From Brevipalpus yothersi (lineage: Eukaryota; Arthropoda; Arachnida; Trombidiformes; Tenuipalpidae): a stretch of 64,000 nucleotides of DNA. Shown here one piece after another: positions 1 through 13,390 of the stretch. The stretch covers positions 124,001 through 188,000 of the forward strand of contig QZCP01000557.1 of assembly GCA_003956705.1 (NCBI GenBank), written 5' to 3'. Each line of letters opens with the position of its first letter. The first letter of the stretch is position 1. Under the pieces are notes generated by a model. The model made no database searches, had not been told where the DNA came from, and was given only the letters and a program-made list of their open reading frames with translations. The translations under genes and the position numbers were made by a program.

Positions 1-201
1 GATTTTTATAGAGCTAGGATCATTTGCACAACTTTTTCAATTTGGTTGAGAGTCATCAGAGTCAATTCTTCTTTCTTCTCCAAATCAAATAATGATACAT
101 CCGATCAGAGGTCAAGCATACCCATATCCATTCATACTTGCATCTCTACTGATTAATTCAAAATTTATGACCAAATGTAACTGAAATTTCTCTCTCTCTC
201 T

Positions 202-246
<45 letters not shown>

Positions 247-253
247 TTACCAG
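1..253 (+). other. Intron upstream of the first visible SLC34 exon
   Basis: No coding exon is recognised here. A long CT run (about 189-241) leads directly into the acceptor AG at 252-253. The first half of the SLC34 gene, including its first QSSS repeat, must lie left of the window. Assignment as intron is inferred from the downstream exon starting mid-protein. Confidence 0.6.
189..241. repeat. (CT)n microsatellite upstream of SLC34 exon
   Basis: Two CT runs split by CCCCTG, ending 10 bases before the acceptor AG at 252-253. Confidence 0.95.
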
Positions 254-2001
254 CTTGATCCTGATGTTATCAAGCGAATCATCAATGGAAGTACAACGGA
301 AGACGATACTCTGCTGTTGAAAAATAGTGAGACACTTTTCATTCTCTTTTTCCCTTAATTCAATATGATCCTCAAGTTCATTAATTCAAACGGATGTGTA
401 TTTTATATTTGCATCTCTCTCTCTTTCCCCTCTTACTTACTTATCATAGGCGGTGCCCTTCTCAATTCATTGGCATTGAAGGATAGTCTTTCAGGGATCA
501 TATTGCTGGTTACTTCCCTGATCATGTTGAGTTCATGCCTCATATTGATGGTCAAGATTCTTCACTCATTGTTGAAGTGAGTTGAGCAATACTTATTACA
601 CACAGCTGAGAATCAATTCTCATCAGAAATGTAGTCATGGTATCTCATGATATCCTCCATAAGTCAACTGCCACTCGAACAACTCATAATCGCACAACTT
701 CGAAGCACAACTATACTGCTCTCCAAGGCGAGACTCTATTCAAACATCACTTTTTTTATAGATCAAGCAGTAATCCACATCGAAAGGGGTATCATATATG
801 ATGCTCAATTATATAGGATGCTAGATGCTGGCTTTACTTCCGATTTGCTTTCCCTATCGTGATGACTTTTTTTTCTTCTTCTTGTTTCTGATGAGATTTG
901 TTTCAATCTTTTACTTCAATTGATTTCCGTTCAAATTTTTTTCCGCTTCTATCTCTCCTCACTATACTAACCTACATTTGACCTTTATCCTTTCTTGTCT
1001 CATAATTATGCAGAGGAAAAATAGCAACTCTCATCAAGAAATACGTCAATGCAGAATATGAATTACCATGGTCTTTGTTGTTAGATTATATGGCCATTTT
1101 TATGGGATGTATAATAACAATTTTGGTTCAGAGTAGCTCAGTTTTCACCTCTGCACTCACACCTCTTGCTGGAATTGGCGTCATTTCATTGGAAAGAATT
1201 TATCCACTTACACTTGGCTCTAACGTTGGCACCACAACCACTGGAATTCTTGCGGCGATGACTGCTGACAATCGTGTGCTAAAAGATACCCTACAATTGG
1301 CATTTTGTCATCTTTTATTCAACATCAGTGGAATTTTAATCTTCTATCCGATTCCATTCATGCGATTACCAATTCGATTAGCTCGAATGTTGGGCAACAT
1401 TACAGCTGAATATCGATGGTTCAGTGGAGTATATCTCATCTCACTTTTTTTCCTGATCCCTGGTTTCTTCTTCCTCATTTCCCTTGGAGGTCCCAGAGTA
1501 TTTGCCATCTCTCTTATCATCACTTTCGTCCTTTTATCACTCATAATCATCATCAATATCATTCAAGCAAGGCGTCCAAGTACGTATGCCCACCAACATA
1601 TTCCAGCAAATATGAAGATCACTCTGATTCTTACCTCTCTGTGCAATTAAATTTTAATCAATAATTTCATCATTTCAGGCTGGCTGCCACTGAGGTATCA
1701 AACTTGGGATTGGTTGCCACTTTGGATGCATTCATTGGATCCGTTCGATAATTTTTTAACTCGATTGCTGGAAAATGCGAGTTTTTTACAATGCTGTGTA
1801 CCTCAGCGAAGAGGACACGATGTAGCCGCCCTCGGCATGAGGACAAATCAGTCTCAACTTCATATTCTGGATGGATCAAGGTGTCAGGTATGCTCTTCGA
1901 GTGAAAATCATTTGGCCGCTGGTTTCGATGATTTAACCATCATCGAAGTGAATGGTAAAACGTACACTTCGGTTAAAGATAAAGAAAGCACTCATCTGTG
2001 A
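254..2001 (+). CDS. SLC34-type sodium-dependent phosphate cotransporter, C-terminal half (5' partial)
   Basis: Sodium-coupled inorganic phosphate importer of the plasma membrane (type II NaPi family). Four exons join in frame with GT-AG borders: 254-326, 450-576, 1014-1579 and 1679-2001, giving 362 residues. Exon 3 carries the family hallmark QSSSVFTSALTPL, followed by PLTLGSNVGTTTT and the FNISGIL...YPIPF...RLPIR segment, all as in vertebrate NaPi-II. Several hydrophobic helices follow, then a Cys-containing cytoplasmic tail ending in Thr-His-Leu, a class I PDZ ligand like the TRL end of NaPi-IIa. The protein starts mid-domain, so upstream exons are outside the window. The extracellular loop between the two transport repeats is much shorter than in vertebrates: exons 1 and 2 join directly across a 123-bp intron, and the paired cysteines and glycosylation sites are missing. 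Family assignment is firm; direct phosphate transport is inferred from the family. Confidence 0.93.
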
Positions 2002-3445
2002 AGATACTCTATTTGTTCAATCATTTACTCTTGACTTTAATAATTATTGTCATCATTGGAAGTATAACAAATCGTCCATGAAGTAGAAATCAAAATTCAC
2101 CTTTAACTGTTGTCAGAGTAACTCAATTTATGGGATGAGAAATATTTACACAAAGAAAAGTAACATTGCAAGAAAGGCGATTGATTCAAAAAGTGCTATG
2201 AAAATATGAAAAAAAATTATGTTTTGAAAAGATGAGAAAAAATTACAAGATTATTGAATAATGATTATTTCAAAAGAAAAATTGAAAAGAAATACTTCAA
2301 ATTATTCTATTTCAAACTAGTTATTCGAAAGGCTATGTTGAACTATTGAATTAAAAATTCAGAAAAGCCTCGTTTATTTCGAAAAAATTCATTCCATCTT
2401 CATTCTATTTTCAAAGTGCGTGGCACAAGCATGAACAAAAGCCTTCAGTTCTAAGATGTCCACTATTATGATCACAAATTCATCGAAATGATTTTTACGC
2501 ATAGAATGAATTTATGAAAGATTGATGGCATTTGATAATCAAATTTTGATTGGGCTGGTCAATGTTGTCGCACTTTATGTGCATCAATGTTTTTGGGTCC
2601 AATTCAACAATCAATTTTTTCAGCCAACAACAATTAATTTTCACATGTTATTGAGGCGCAATCAATTTTTTTAATTCACAATTCACAAAAACTCAAAATA
2701 TGCCAACAAAATTTTTCAAGATCTATAAAGTAAGAGAACTGGGCTGCTAGTTCCTTTTGAGTTGACCTCTCCGATCTCATATTGAACTAGATGACTTCAT
2801 TAATTATTGACTAATGAAGTTTAGATGACAAAATAGGTTGCTGAGTTGACATAATAAAGCTCTTGATGAGTGAAGAGCACAGCTAGCTGTGGTGAAGAGG
2901 ATTGATTTTACTTTCCATGTTGACGGTGAATGAGGTTGAGTATGCAAGGAGTATATTAAATTAGAAGTTAATTTTTACTTTCAAATAAATAATCAATTTT
3001 TTACAAACAAATTATCTTTTGTTTTGGATGCTTTTGTACAGTGTTGGTTTTTTTTCATACCTGAATTTTTTAAAACTAGGAGAAAATTCTCATCCATATA
3101 ATATGAGGGCTGATAAAATTTTGAGAAATAAATTTACAATAAGCTACCGACTCATCATGAAATTTTTTGGTTTGAGATCAAGAAAAAGACATGATACGAT
3201 ATGCTGCGGAATACTATCGATGAATTAGGGTAATATGTTGAAAATATAAATAGCTCAACAATGACACTATGTACAGTATGACTCGAATTATTAAATCGCT
3301 TATTATACGGGAATATTTCCATTATTTGCATCGAGAAAGACAGAGGAGCAGACCTTTCAATATTCCATGAAAGACAATTCGATTATTTTTCGATTAGAAA
3401 TCTCAAAATTTAAGAAAAAGTCAGGCAGTATATCCCATCGTAAGT
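2002..3445. other. Convergent intergenic region between SLC34 and LRRFIP
   Basis: AT-rich sequence between the SLC34 stop and the last LRRFIP exon on the opposite strand, so it should hold both 3' untranslated regions. The open frame at 3019-3228 starts with a non-ATG codon and resembles nothing recognised. I see no other gene. Confidence 0.5.
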
Positions 3446-5990
3446 TCACTCAGCTTGTTTTAATTTGGCAATTTTTCGCTGTAAGTGGCCATTCATCGCT
3501 TCCAAGTGATCTATCTTCGATTCGGCATCTCTAAACTGAGGATGAGAGGAAAAATTTCAGAAAATTTAAAATCAAAACACCTCATTCAGACTAGCAAAAA
3601 ACCTGGTTAGATTCAATCGCATTCTATTTATGATCCCTAGCCAATGATATTTGATAAATATATATTCACAGAGAAATCACACTGAGCTAGATTCAATCAA
3701 GCAAACTATCGTTTTGCGTGCAAACTTTAGACTTCATTATTAGAATAAATCAAAATCCTCTCCTAGTCTATTGAGATACCAGAAGGAATTTTTCTGAACA
3801 ATCTATTTGTTAGGATTAGCGATAATCGTAAGAATGATCAGCTTATTCAATTGTTGATTGATATCTGAGCATTTGCCATGAAATGTTGTTTTCATGCTGT
3901 TAAATAAGCTTTTGGAGCTTTTTTTCAATAATGGTCAAAGCAACAGAGCAAGCAGGCAAGAGAGGAAAAAAGTGTATATTTGGCTTGTATAAATAATTTG
4001 AACAAATTCAATTAAATGCAAAAAAAACAATCAATAATTAAGCAAACATTCCCTTCCCCGAAAATAAAGAGATATTGAGAGATATTCATGCAATATAGTA
4101 GTAGTAATGTTTATAATATTAATGTTATGTTATATTGCAGAGCAGCATATGTTTTTCACTAATACAAACCATTCGATTAGATTGACTGTAAGGAATTGGT
4201 TGGGTTTTTCTTCTGTAGCATTATGGACACTAGTCTACAAGTTTTTAAACTAACCTCTCGAAGTGCTTGACGCTTTTCATCTTGCAGAACTTTCTCATGT
4301 TCCTCAGCACGCTCAACTTTGGTACGAAATTTTTCCAATATTCCATCTAATCGACTTAAATTAGCTTGAAGTTTAGCAACCTCTGCTTCAGCTCTATCCA
4401 TTGCTCTTCTATACTCTAAGATCATCTTTTCATTATCTGCATAAGTAGAAGAAAAATCATGAACATATGATTCATTTCATCATTGATGTCATGCAAATGA
4501 TGGAAGAGGAGTTGGAGGAAAAAACTTACGTTGACACAATTCTGGGTCTGGACAATGATTGGCAATAAATAAATCTTCTGTTCGATTGTTAAAATCACGT
4601 TCACTTTCCAATTCTTCACGTAAATTTTTAACCTCTTCTAGTAGAGAATTTCGTTCACAAATAACTGTTTCCACTTTTTTATCCAAATTGGAACCTTTCA
4701 CATCACTCAGTAGACTTTCAATGGATCCACCTAGACCGGAAGTTGTATGATGATCAATGGTTGATTCAAGACCACTGATACCAGACTCTGAATCATCTTC
4801 ATAATTAACCGATGAAACACATGATTCATCACAGTTTTTGGAATCACTTCCCGCCATACTTCCACTTCCATTACTATTAATTGAACGCCTTTGTGCTCCA
4901 TTTCCCGGAATCGGAGAGGACTCAACATCAAGATCACCAACTTCTACAGCCGCTAGACCGTTATCCTGGTGATGGTGATAGGAAGATTGTAATTAGTTGA
5001 ATACATGTGTCAATGTACTCAAGATTTGATTTAGATGGCAAACATTTAGGCAGAATGAATGAGATTAACCAACCTCAAGAAGTTGATCTCTTTGCTCCAG
5101 ACATTCTTGTAGAAATTCATATTCCGATTTAAGTTTCTCATAATCTCTTGTCAAAAGTTCATAAGCCTAGGAAATTGGGAAATAAAGAGGAATGCATTTC
5201 TAGATCAATTTCATTTATATATCAACACAATTAACTTACCCTAGATTTGTCTCTCAAATCACGACGAACATCATATAAATTATCTTCAATTTCATCTTGA
5301 TCTTCACGCATCACATCAAGCTGATAAGCGTACACATGTAGTTGATTTCGTAAGTCTTTGTCCATCTCATCAACCCCATCGAAGTCTTCCTCCGGTTCCT
5401 CCAACTGTGATTAGTTTTGTGATGAGGAGAGAAGAGAAGAAGAAGAAAAAAAATTAACCAACATTAGCACTCAATACACAATTGACCAGCAACACTTCAC
5501 ATGAGCGCGATTGTGACTGGTAATAATAATTGGAAACAAAAAGTTGCACCCATAATTTTATCGTCAAAAACACTGCTCACTTTATACAACTGATTAGTAG
5601 TCTACATCACGAAGTGATCCTGAACATATCATTTACAGTTTGAAAAATAGAAATGATCAATCTTGAGGTGAAGTTTATCAATAAGTGTAGCCCTACTTTT
5701 CAATGATGAACATATTTTTGAAACTTCTATCTTCCATCATCAAAGATTTTTTTACTCACAATTGTGTTCATACTGATGAGGATCAGTGATGATCAGTATC
5801 AGTATATTAATAAATTATGACTATTATTGTTTTCAGAAAGAGAGGGAGAGAGAAAGACAATCATGAGGATCATGAACGATGTGAAAAGTGAAAGTAGACA
5901 AATAAGAGGAGAAAAAAAAACGTGGACAAAGACTGGATAACACTTACGACAATCAAACTAGCCTTCACATAATCAGGTTGATGGAATAAG
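3446..5990 (-). CDS. LRRFIP: LRRFIP-family coiled-coil protein (leucine-rich repeat flightless-interacting), C-terminal part
   Basis: Cytoplasmic coiled-coil adaptor family known for binding Flightless-1 and acting in actin, Wnt and innate-immune signalling. Minus-strand exons in transcript order: 5990-5948 (less certain), 5404-5240, 5166-5074, 4965-4530, 4436-4255 and 3535-3446. All have GT-AG borders and compatible phases, giving about 336 residues. The match to vertebrate LRRFIP1/2 is collinear: the segment ending in EFLQECLEQRDQLLE matches FQYDELKEALRQRDELIE; RNSLLEEVKNLREELE matches the KDELLSQIRKLKLQLEE block; and ILEYRRAMDRAEAEVAKLQ through EKRQALRE matches the ISEYKFKLSKAEQDITTLEQ through EKRKLQREL block. 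The last 29 residues match the LRRFIP C terminus. A Ser/Asp-rich linker sits in exon 4965-4530. The N-terminal exons were not found, so the start is open. A second copy of two coiled-coil exons lies upstream at 6761-7205. Confidence 0.85.
3536..4254 (-). other. Large intron before the last LRRFIP exon
   Basis: Intron of 719 bases between the exons ending at 4255 and starting at 3535 (minus strand). The donor reads GTTAGT and the acceptor CTCAG. No other coding signal was seen in it. Confidence 0.7.
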
Positions 5991-6760
5991 CTTGCAAGCG
6001 AAACAGTGTTAGATAAAAACAATATTGTGATGTCCAATCAGATTGAAGTGATCAGAGTGGAACAGCTGTACGAATTAATAATAATAATAAAAATAATCAC
6101 AAAGACACATCTACAGAGGAATTTTTTTTTTCTATCGATAAAGATATATCAAAAAACTTGTTCCAAAAATTATCTACAAATTCTGATAATGGCTTAAAAA
6201 TTGTTTCTGATAATAGCTAAAGAATTTTTGCATCAAAAAATCGTACATACATGAAAAAAAAACGAACACACATTGGTGAAGAGTGAGAAAGTTTCACTAA
6301 AGTTATAATTTACGTTGTATTACTTTAACGAGCTCGGAAACGAAATGGAAGTGAAAGCAAGATGACAATGTAAAATTGGCAAAACAAAACACACACATCA
6401 TATCGCTTCCGGCCTTTATCTATGCTGCCTAAATGAGGAAATAAAACTTGCTTACTAACGGAATAGAAAAGTATTCGGTTCAACATATTTTGTTTCATCA
6501 TCAATTCGAATAGAATGAATGAGACTCGTAAATATACAGCTTAAGTGGCCTTATTGTTCAGTCATTTGAAAATTGTGAGAGTCTGAGAATTTTGTCTCTC
6601 TTCACAAGATATTCTAGACATGGAAAGAATTTGGATGATCTTAATTGGTAAATTTGAAGCTCATATCTTCTCTCTGGATAGCATTGAACTTATCATTACC
6701 AGATTTTGATTTTGATTCAAAGTACAGTGATTGATGTGCATGCGATATGTTTTTACTTAC

Positions 6761-7205
6761 AGGAGAAATTCTTCCCTCCTCTTGATGGAGACATTGTTCC
6801 AAAAAGTCATATTCGATTTTTAACTTCGAAAAATCGCGCGACAACAAATCATGAGCCTGGAAAAATTGAACAAAAATTAAAAATAGTTTTTCCCATAGCT
6901 TTTTTAAGAACTTGAAGTAATTTTTGACCAAAGAAGCAACATTATCCAAGCGTAAAGTTTGGAAATCTTGATGTGAGAGTCGCTTTTCTTGAGCTTTTTT
7001 GAATTGGCAAAATTGGCTCGCATGTATTGAAAATTCTGATAAAAAGCATCGAGCAATTCTATTCCAGGGATCTCAGAACAGCTGAAACAATATTTATCTT
7101 AAGCAATTTCGAATAGATACTCACCGGAATTCGAGATCTTGCATCACGACGCCGATATTCCCGAAAATTTCGAATGTAAAATGGTGATGGCTTCAGGCGA
7201 TCCAT
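6761..7205 (-). CDS. Partial second copy of LRRFIP coiled-coil exons (alternative 5' exons or paralogous remnant)
   Basis: Two phase-0 exons are visible. The first runs 7205-7125 and starts with an ATG (MDRLKPSPFYIRNF...). It ends RRRDARSRIP before a GTGAGT donor, resembling the YDVRRDLRDKSR end of LRRFIP exon 5404-5240. The second, 6856-6761, begins AHDLLSRDFSKLKIEYDFLEQC and is clearly homologous to LRRFIP exon 5166-5074 (AYELLTRDYEKLKSEYEFLQEC). It has its own acceptor and a GTAAGT donor but replaces the QRDQLLE end with a divergent EEGRISP. Both copies keep phase 0, so they could splice to the downstream LRRFIP exon at 4965 as an alternative N terminus. They could equally be a decayed tandem duplicate: no further downstream exons of this copy were found, and 6640-6760 gives no convincing continuation. 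Confidence 0.45.
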
Positions 7206-7726
7206 TGGATGGAACTTTATGATGAATTCGAAAAATTCCCTAGACTCTTGTTATCAGGTGAAAGCAAGTCAGTACCAAGGATCATCATTCATCAACTAAC
7301 ACATGTAGTAATTTTCTCGATAACAATATCAAGTGCTATTGAATGAAATATTTGACAAAGGTTGCTGAGAACATTCACTCAGGTTTCGCACCAAAAGTTA
7401 GAACCTCTCATTTCATAGACTGATCACTGAAAAAACGATGAATGTTTACTTGGCTTGGAGCCTCAACTTCTCTATGAGCCTACTTTCAGAAGAATGAGAG
7501 TATTTTCGATAGAAATTAGCACCAATTGAGAAGGTCGAGGTGATGGCAACAGATTAGATCAAAAAGGACACTTTCTCTCTGAAATCAAGAGATGCCAATC
7601 CAACTTAACTCATCAATCACTACAAAACAAGTTGAACACGATGCAAACTTCGATCGAAATCCAAGGCTGCGAAGATAACATATTCAGGAACCGTTTCCTA
7701 AAATTTCCCGTTAACCTAGCTTCCAG

Positions 7727-7778
<52 letters not shown>

Positions 7779-10759
7779 CTCAATTTCGTCTCTGCTCTTT
7801 TGGATCTCCATGGAGCATCTCTTAGCCATCATCTTTGCTCCCTATCCACATGTCTCATCATCTTCTCATCTTAGAAAAGATTCTCTCTCCTCCGAGAGAA
7901 GAAAATGATCACGAGCCAAGAATCGAGCTGTAAAAGCTTACCAACATCTTTCTTTCTCTCTCATTTTTGTCAACAGTGTCATCCTTCCGCTCTTCTCCTT
8001 ACTCATATGATCCAGAAATGCCACTGAAATGTTTCTGACTTTTCCTTGGCATCGATAAGCATGGTGAAGTGAAGTGAAGATGAGCCTTTATCATTTTTCA
8101 TTCCTGCTGGATGATTGAGTACATTTTCATTTGCCGAATTTAATCATGTCAACTCGTCGTTTCCATGCTACACCAAGACAATCGACTACATTTGAATCTT
8201 TTTGAGGAAAAAATCTTTGCTCTCTATTGTAAGGATGAGATATAGTTATGATAACAACTTCGTTTCGTTGTATTACTAACTCTGTTGGCTCCCGGGAAAG
8301 AGATCAGAAAAAAAGTGTACTTCTCAGGATTTTTGAAGCTAAACAAGCATTCTGAATATGCCAAAGAATTTAGACAGCTTCAATCCTTGAGAGATGGAGA
8401 TCTTGAAACAAAAACGATCACCTCATCCACAATGATCATGAAAATCAACGAATTTGAGGAAAGACAAGGCCAACAATGTTAAATGATCTAGTCTTAACAA
8501 ATTTCTGAATAAGATGTCTCGTCTCGGTTTGTAATGTATAATTACTTTGAAGATTCCATGAAATAAACAAAAAAAAAGTTGAATCTCAACAATGCTGAAA
8601 GAATGAGAGCAAAAAAAATGCATGGATAAACATCTGTAAAACTTTCATCTAGTGCAATTAGCTAATGTCTCTCCAAATGAATCAGATTTCTTATAAAAGA
8701 AGAACAGAAGCATCTCTAATTATGTGGAATTTGTTTTGAGAAAAGATATCAACTTTCTTTCTTTTTTGCTCATTTTTAATTACCTCTTCAAACTTTTCGC
8801 ATATATTCCGCAAGTTTCTTCGATTTAACTCGGAAGTGGAAAGATTGTCGACCCTCTGAAGACCAACATTGGATAGAAGTAGAAGTTTAGAATTGGAAAT
8901 ATCGCATGAATCGAATCATATCGTAGACGTTTATCATGAAATCCCTATGATTTATAGATCGAAGAGCGGTAGCTATACAAGACCTATTAATAAAAAATGG
9001 AAATTTCACAAGGGAAGAGCAAAATTCTTGATCGACCAAATAGTTTGGGCAGAAAGCCAGATGGATAGTGAATTTTTTTTAATTCATGTACACTAGAGGC
9101 TCTCACTCTACTTAAAGATCTTGAAGAAGATTAATTTTTAGAACTTTCGACCAGGTTTGATTGATTCTTTTGGAAAAATTCCTCTTTTTTTCCATCCTTA
9201 TCAAATGGGCCACTCTCAACTAGGCCTGGAAAGAGGTAGGAATTCTCGGCTCAACTTTTTCCTGCTCCATATCCTTGATTTTGAGAGGAAATTTGTGAAA
9301 CATTGGATTTTTCAAAATTTACCAGAGTATGCCAGAATATTTTATTTGGCGGGCCAAAAAATGTGTGTCAAATATTCCAAGGAATCCAGATAAGAGATGG
9401 CAGCTCACTTGACACAAGTGGCTCTTTCTGGCGGGAATGTTCTATGTATCAGAATTTTTTTTCGAACATTTCGAATCGAGTTCACGTTTTATCAAATATG
9501 AAATTCGAAAATTATATTATTTCTATTTCAATTCTGATCGATACCTCTCATCATCAAGTGCCACACCGAGTGGGTTGAATGTGTTGGAAATGGAAAAGCG
9601 TCCCTAATTAATCCGATCGCTTACGTCAAAAGTGCAAAAATTCTCTCATTCCTCAATTCATGGTATCGGTCAGATGTGGACGTGAATGAATGATGTAATG
9701 TGCCTATCATCAATGAATTGTGGTGTGTATGTGCGTGTAAACAGAATGAGTGAAGAAAATTTTTGGATATCATTAACTAATTGATACATTAGTGGAAAAC
9801 TTATCGGTTGTCTAATATTTTTTGATAGAAGTTTCTCGCTCTTTCTCTCTTGGTGAATAATTTTCGATTTTGGATACAAAATTTTCCGATACAAAAAGTG
9901 TATCAGAAAGTAAGAAAGGAGGAGAGAGGAAAGAGAAAGAGAAAATGTAACTCATTTTGATATCTGTTTTCTCTCTCTCTCTCCTCTAATGAATGACACT
10001 TTTAGAGCAAATCAATAACAACATCTATTTAATTAGGACATGCTTACTATTTGATAACCTCACCACAGAGTGCAAGAACGAGAGAGAGAAAAAGAGAGAG
10101 AAGCTGTAAAAAACGTAATCCTCACCTAAACACCTGATCAATCTCAAGAGTTTGTTTGAAATATTGTGATGATTTTCCGTTTACATGCCACTAATTGATT
10201 TTGTTCATGAGGAAAAGAGTGAAGTATAATTAATATATATTGATCATGTTAAATTACACGAGAAAGTCCTATGGTATAATCTCTTCTCTCCACTGCCAGC
10301 TACTATGAAAGTGTGATGCTATCGTGTTCATCGCTCTCAAATCTCATCTTGAGCCGAATCTTGATGAAAGATGAGACCGGAAAAAAGGATGCAGGATAGG
10401 ACATCCGAGATGATGAGAAAACAAGCTCGGTATTAGTAAAGAGAGAGAATAGTTTGAAGACCTTCAGACACATACATACATACACGCCAGAGAGACAGAC
10501 ATCGAGTGAGCCTAGTGTTGTAAACGGATCAAATCGAAGTGAGTAAAAGAGGAGAGAGAAAAAAGAGAGTAAAAAAGAGAGTAAAAAAGAGAGAGAAGAG
10601 AGAGAGAGAGTGAAAAAATTAAACAGAGCGAAACGAAGTGTGTGTAAATGTGTTAAAGTGTTCTGTGCAATAACCTTGTGTATTTTGTGATCTGTGATCA
10701 TCATCTCTATTCTTGAGTGGAACATTTTTTTTTCGTACTTTTTTTCCCATTCAAATTCG
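7206..10759. other. Shared 5' region between LRRFIP (-) and SLC22 (+)
   Basis: About 3.5 kb without a recognisable gene. It contains a CT microsatellite (7730-7775) and GA-rich tracts (about 9915-9945 and 10530-10612), the last immediately before the SLC22 start and probably in its promoter or 5' UTR. Two short open frames, 8285-8482 and 8869-9096, begin with non-ATG codons and match nothing I know. The missing 5' exons of LRRFIP may lie here or beyond. Confidence 0.5.
7730..7775. repeat. (CT)n microsatellite
   Basis: About 23 uninterrupted CT units in intergenic DNA between the LRRFIP and SLC22 genes. Confidence 0.95.
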
Positions 10760-12077
10760 ATGGCAAACGAAAAGATGAGTATCGATATAACCATCAAAGA
10801 TGATGTGTCTGAATGTGTGAAGGTGAATGGTGATACGAACAATAATGCCGGTGATGATGATCGTTCTGGAACGACAAAGGAAACGTTCAAGCTACTTGAG
10901 GGCCAATATTCGTTGGAACAAGTGTTCAATAAATATGTGGGATCTTTTGAAATATTTCAAAAGCTTCTCACTCTATATATTGTGTTTTTTATCGGACCTC
11001 TTACCTCCATGAATATGATCTCACAATTTTTAATCCTTCTCACACCACCTCACAAGTGTTCTATGTTCGATTCGATCGATGAGAATGATCTTAATTCAAC
11101 TTTACCTGATCTCGACAATTCAACTTTGTTCATCAATTCTGGTAACTGCTTGATTCGACCTGTCACCACCAATGGTACTCATATGCCGGAAATATCGTGT
11201 CCAAAAGGGTGGCAATACGATCATGACCTTATTTATCCGACCTTAGTTTCAGAGGTAAGAATTTATCTGAGATTTTTGTGCACCTTATAGGAAAAATCGT
11301 GCCCCTCTGATACAATCAAAGTGCATTGTGCTAGACATTATTGCATAATCAAAAGTTGACTCAAAATGACCTGGAACGGAAGTGATAAAAGGTGATTCTC
11401 TTGTGGAGTGAAAAAAAACAGAAGTGTTTTGTGATCGATGAGCTGATCACTTCAGACGTTCCGTATAGTTTCATGAGTGATTATTCAATTTCAATGCCAT
11501 TTCTCTCTCGTCAAAGTGACATGAAATATATACGGAAGCTAAGCTATGTTTTATCAGTAACTTCGCATCAAGATAATTAATCCGAATCGTCTTCTGTATG
11601 GATAATGATTCCTTTTAGAGCCTCTTGGATGGGAGTTAACTTTTCCTTTCCAAATTCCTGAGTGAACATGAGCTAGAATCATGATGAGTGAATTGTCACC
11701 ATTTTGCCGAATGAATCAGATTTGAATAAAAATTTTAGTTTAAATTTTTTTGATAACGAGAGGAAAACACGTGCACAATGAACAAATTTTACGAATTTTT
11801 TTACAACTTTTCGTATTGAATGAAATTCATCATCACTCATATCTCAACAATTTTGCAGCTGAATGAAGCTTATCTTTTTTGGGCCAAAAATTTTACCAAT
11901 TTCTAGACAAAATTATCGAAAAAAAGAAGCTTATCTAAATTATGCACTTGATTTGACGGACTCGAGTGCAACAGGACTAACACTTCTCCAACTTTTTTTT
12001 GATATCGAATATGTATGTCAATTGATCTTGTATGATAGTTTTATCTGATATAAGAAGCATAAACAGGGTAATATAAG

Positions 12078-12126
<49 letters not shown>

Positions 12127-13319
12127 AATAAACTGTGTATTTGATTCTCTTTCTTTCTCTTCATGTTAGTTGAGTATGAATTTCCATTTATGAATGATCT
12201 CAACACTCTCATTTCCTCTCTCTTTCACACACTCAGATCTAATTGCAAATATTTTTATCGATTTCCTTTTACATCCTTCCACTCACTATCCACCCTGAAT
12301 CCATTAGAAAGATTGGGTTTGCCATAATCAATGGCGTTCGCTTTTGCCTCACAGCGTTTATTGGTGTGGAGCAACAATAGGATGCTTCGTTTTTGGTGCT
12401 CTATCAGACAGGTATGTAACCTTGAAAAATTTTCACACAGTCTGGAAAAAGAATGCAATCAATTAATTATGTTTGCAATACTTAATGATGTGTATATATA
12501 CTACACAGGTTTGGTAGAGTATGGACAACAGCAGTCATTTTTGGTCTCGCTGGCATCTCAGGTCTTGCAGGTCTTCTGTTCGACGATCATTATCCAATGT
12601 TTGTGATATCTCGTGGTTTAATGGGTTTCGCTTTCACTGGATCAGTCACATTGGTTCTTGGTTAGTTTATTGGGAAAATTGTCACTTTAATTTTCTTTGA
12701 TTGACAGTTGATGGTCAATTTCTCATTTTGTACTTGCAATTCTTTCTACTTTGTATTTGATCTCCTTTCATGGCCAGTTATTGAATTCGTGGGACTTCGA
12801 AAGCGATTATTGGTTTCCACTGGATTTGTTGTGTCACATTCACTGACCAGTGCAGCTTGGTCAACCCTAGCATACGTCATTGGTGATTGGAGAATATTGT
12901 TATTGATTAGTTCATGTCTCCAATTTACAGTGCCAATTATATCAATGTGAGTTGCTGAGAGAGAAACTTTCTCGACATCAACATCTATTTGGATTAGATC
13001 GATATCTAAACTTTTCTCTTCCCTAATCTCACCAGATTCACACCAGAATCAGTTCGATGGCTATACTCAAAGGGCCAAACTGAGAAGGGAGCAAAAATTT
13101 TGGAAAAAGTTGCCAAATTTAATGGTCGAGAGATTCCAAGTCATGTAATCGATGCCATTGTTTTCAAGAAACCCAAGCCAGTTGTGATGAAAGATTTCAT
13201 AAGATATCCAAGACTAACTCAAAATTTTGTTCTTGTTGGCATCATAAGGTGGGCTCAACATTGAGGCAAAAAATTTTGCAACTGAATATTTGAGTTATTA
13301 ATGAAGCGGTTGATTAATT

Positions 13320-13390
<71 letters not shown>

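Noticed and set aside
3446..5404. Bicaudal-D as identity of the minus-strand coiled-coil gene
   Set aside because: First impression from coiled-coil content only; block-by-block order matches LRRFIP1/2 and not BicD.
8285..9096. Two open frames of 65 and 75 codons as genes
   Set aside because: Non-ATG starts, no splice context or recognisable motif.
10694..10759. Upstream extension of the SLC22 protein
   Set aside because: Begins with GTG, not a normal eukaryotic start; the first in-frame ATG is 10760.
10303..10929. 208-codon minus-strand open frame
   Set aside because: Overlaps exon 1 of SLC22 and a GA-rich tract; composition is driven by the repeat and the opposite coding strand.
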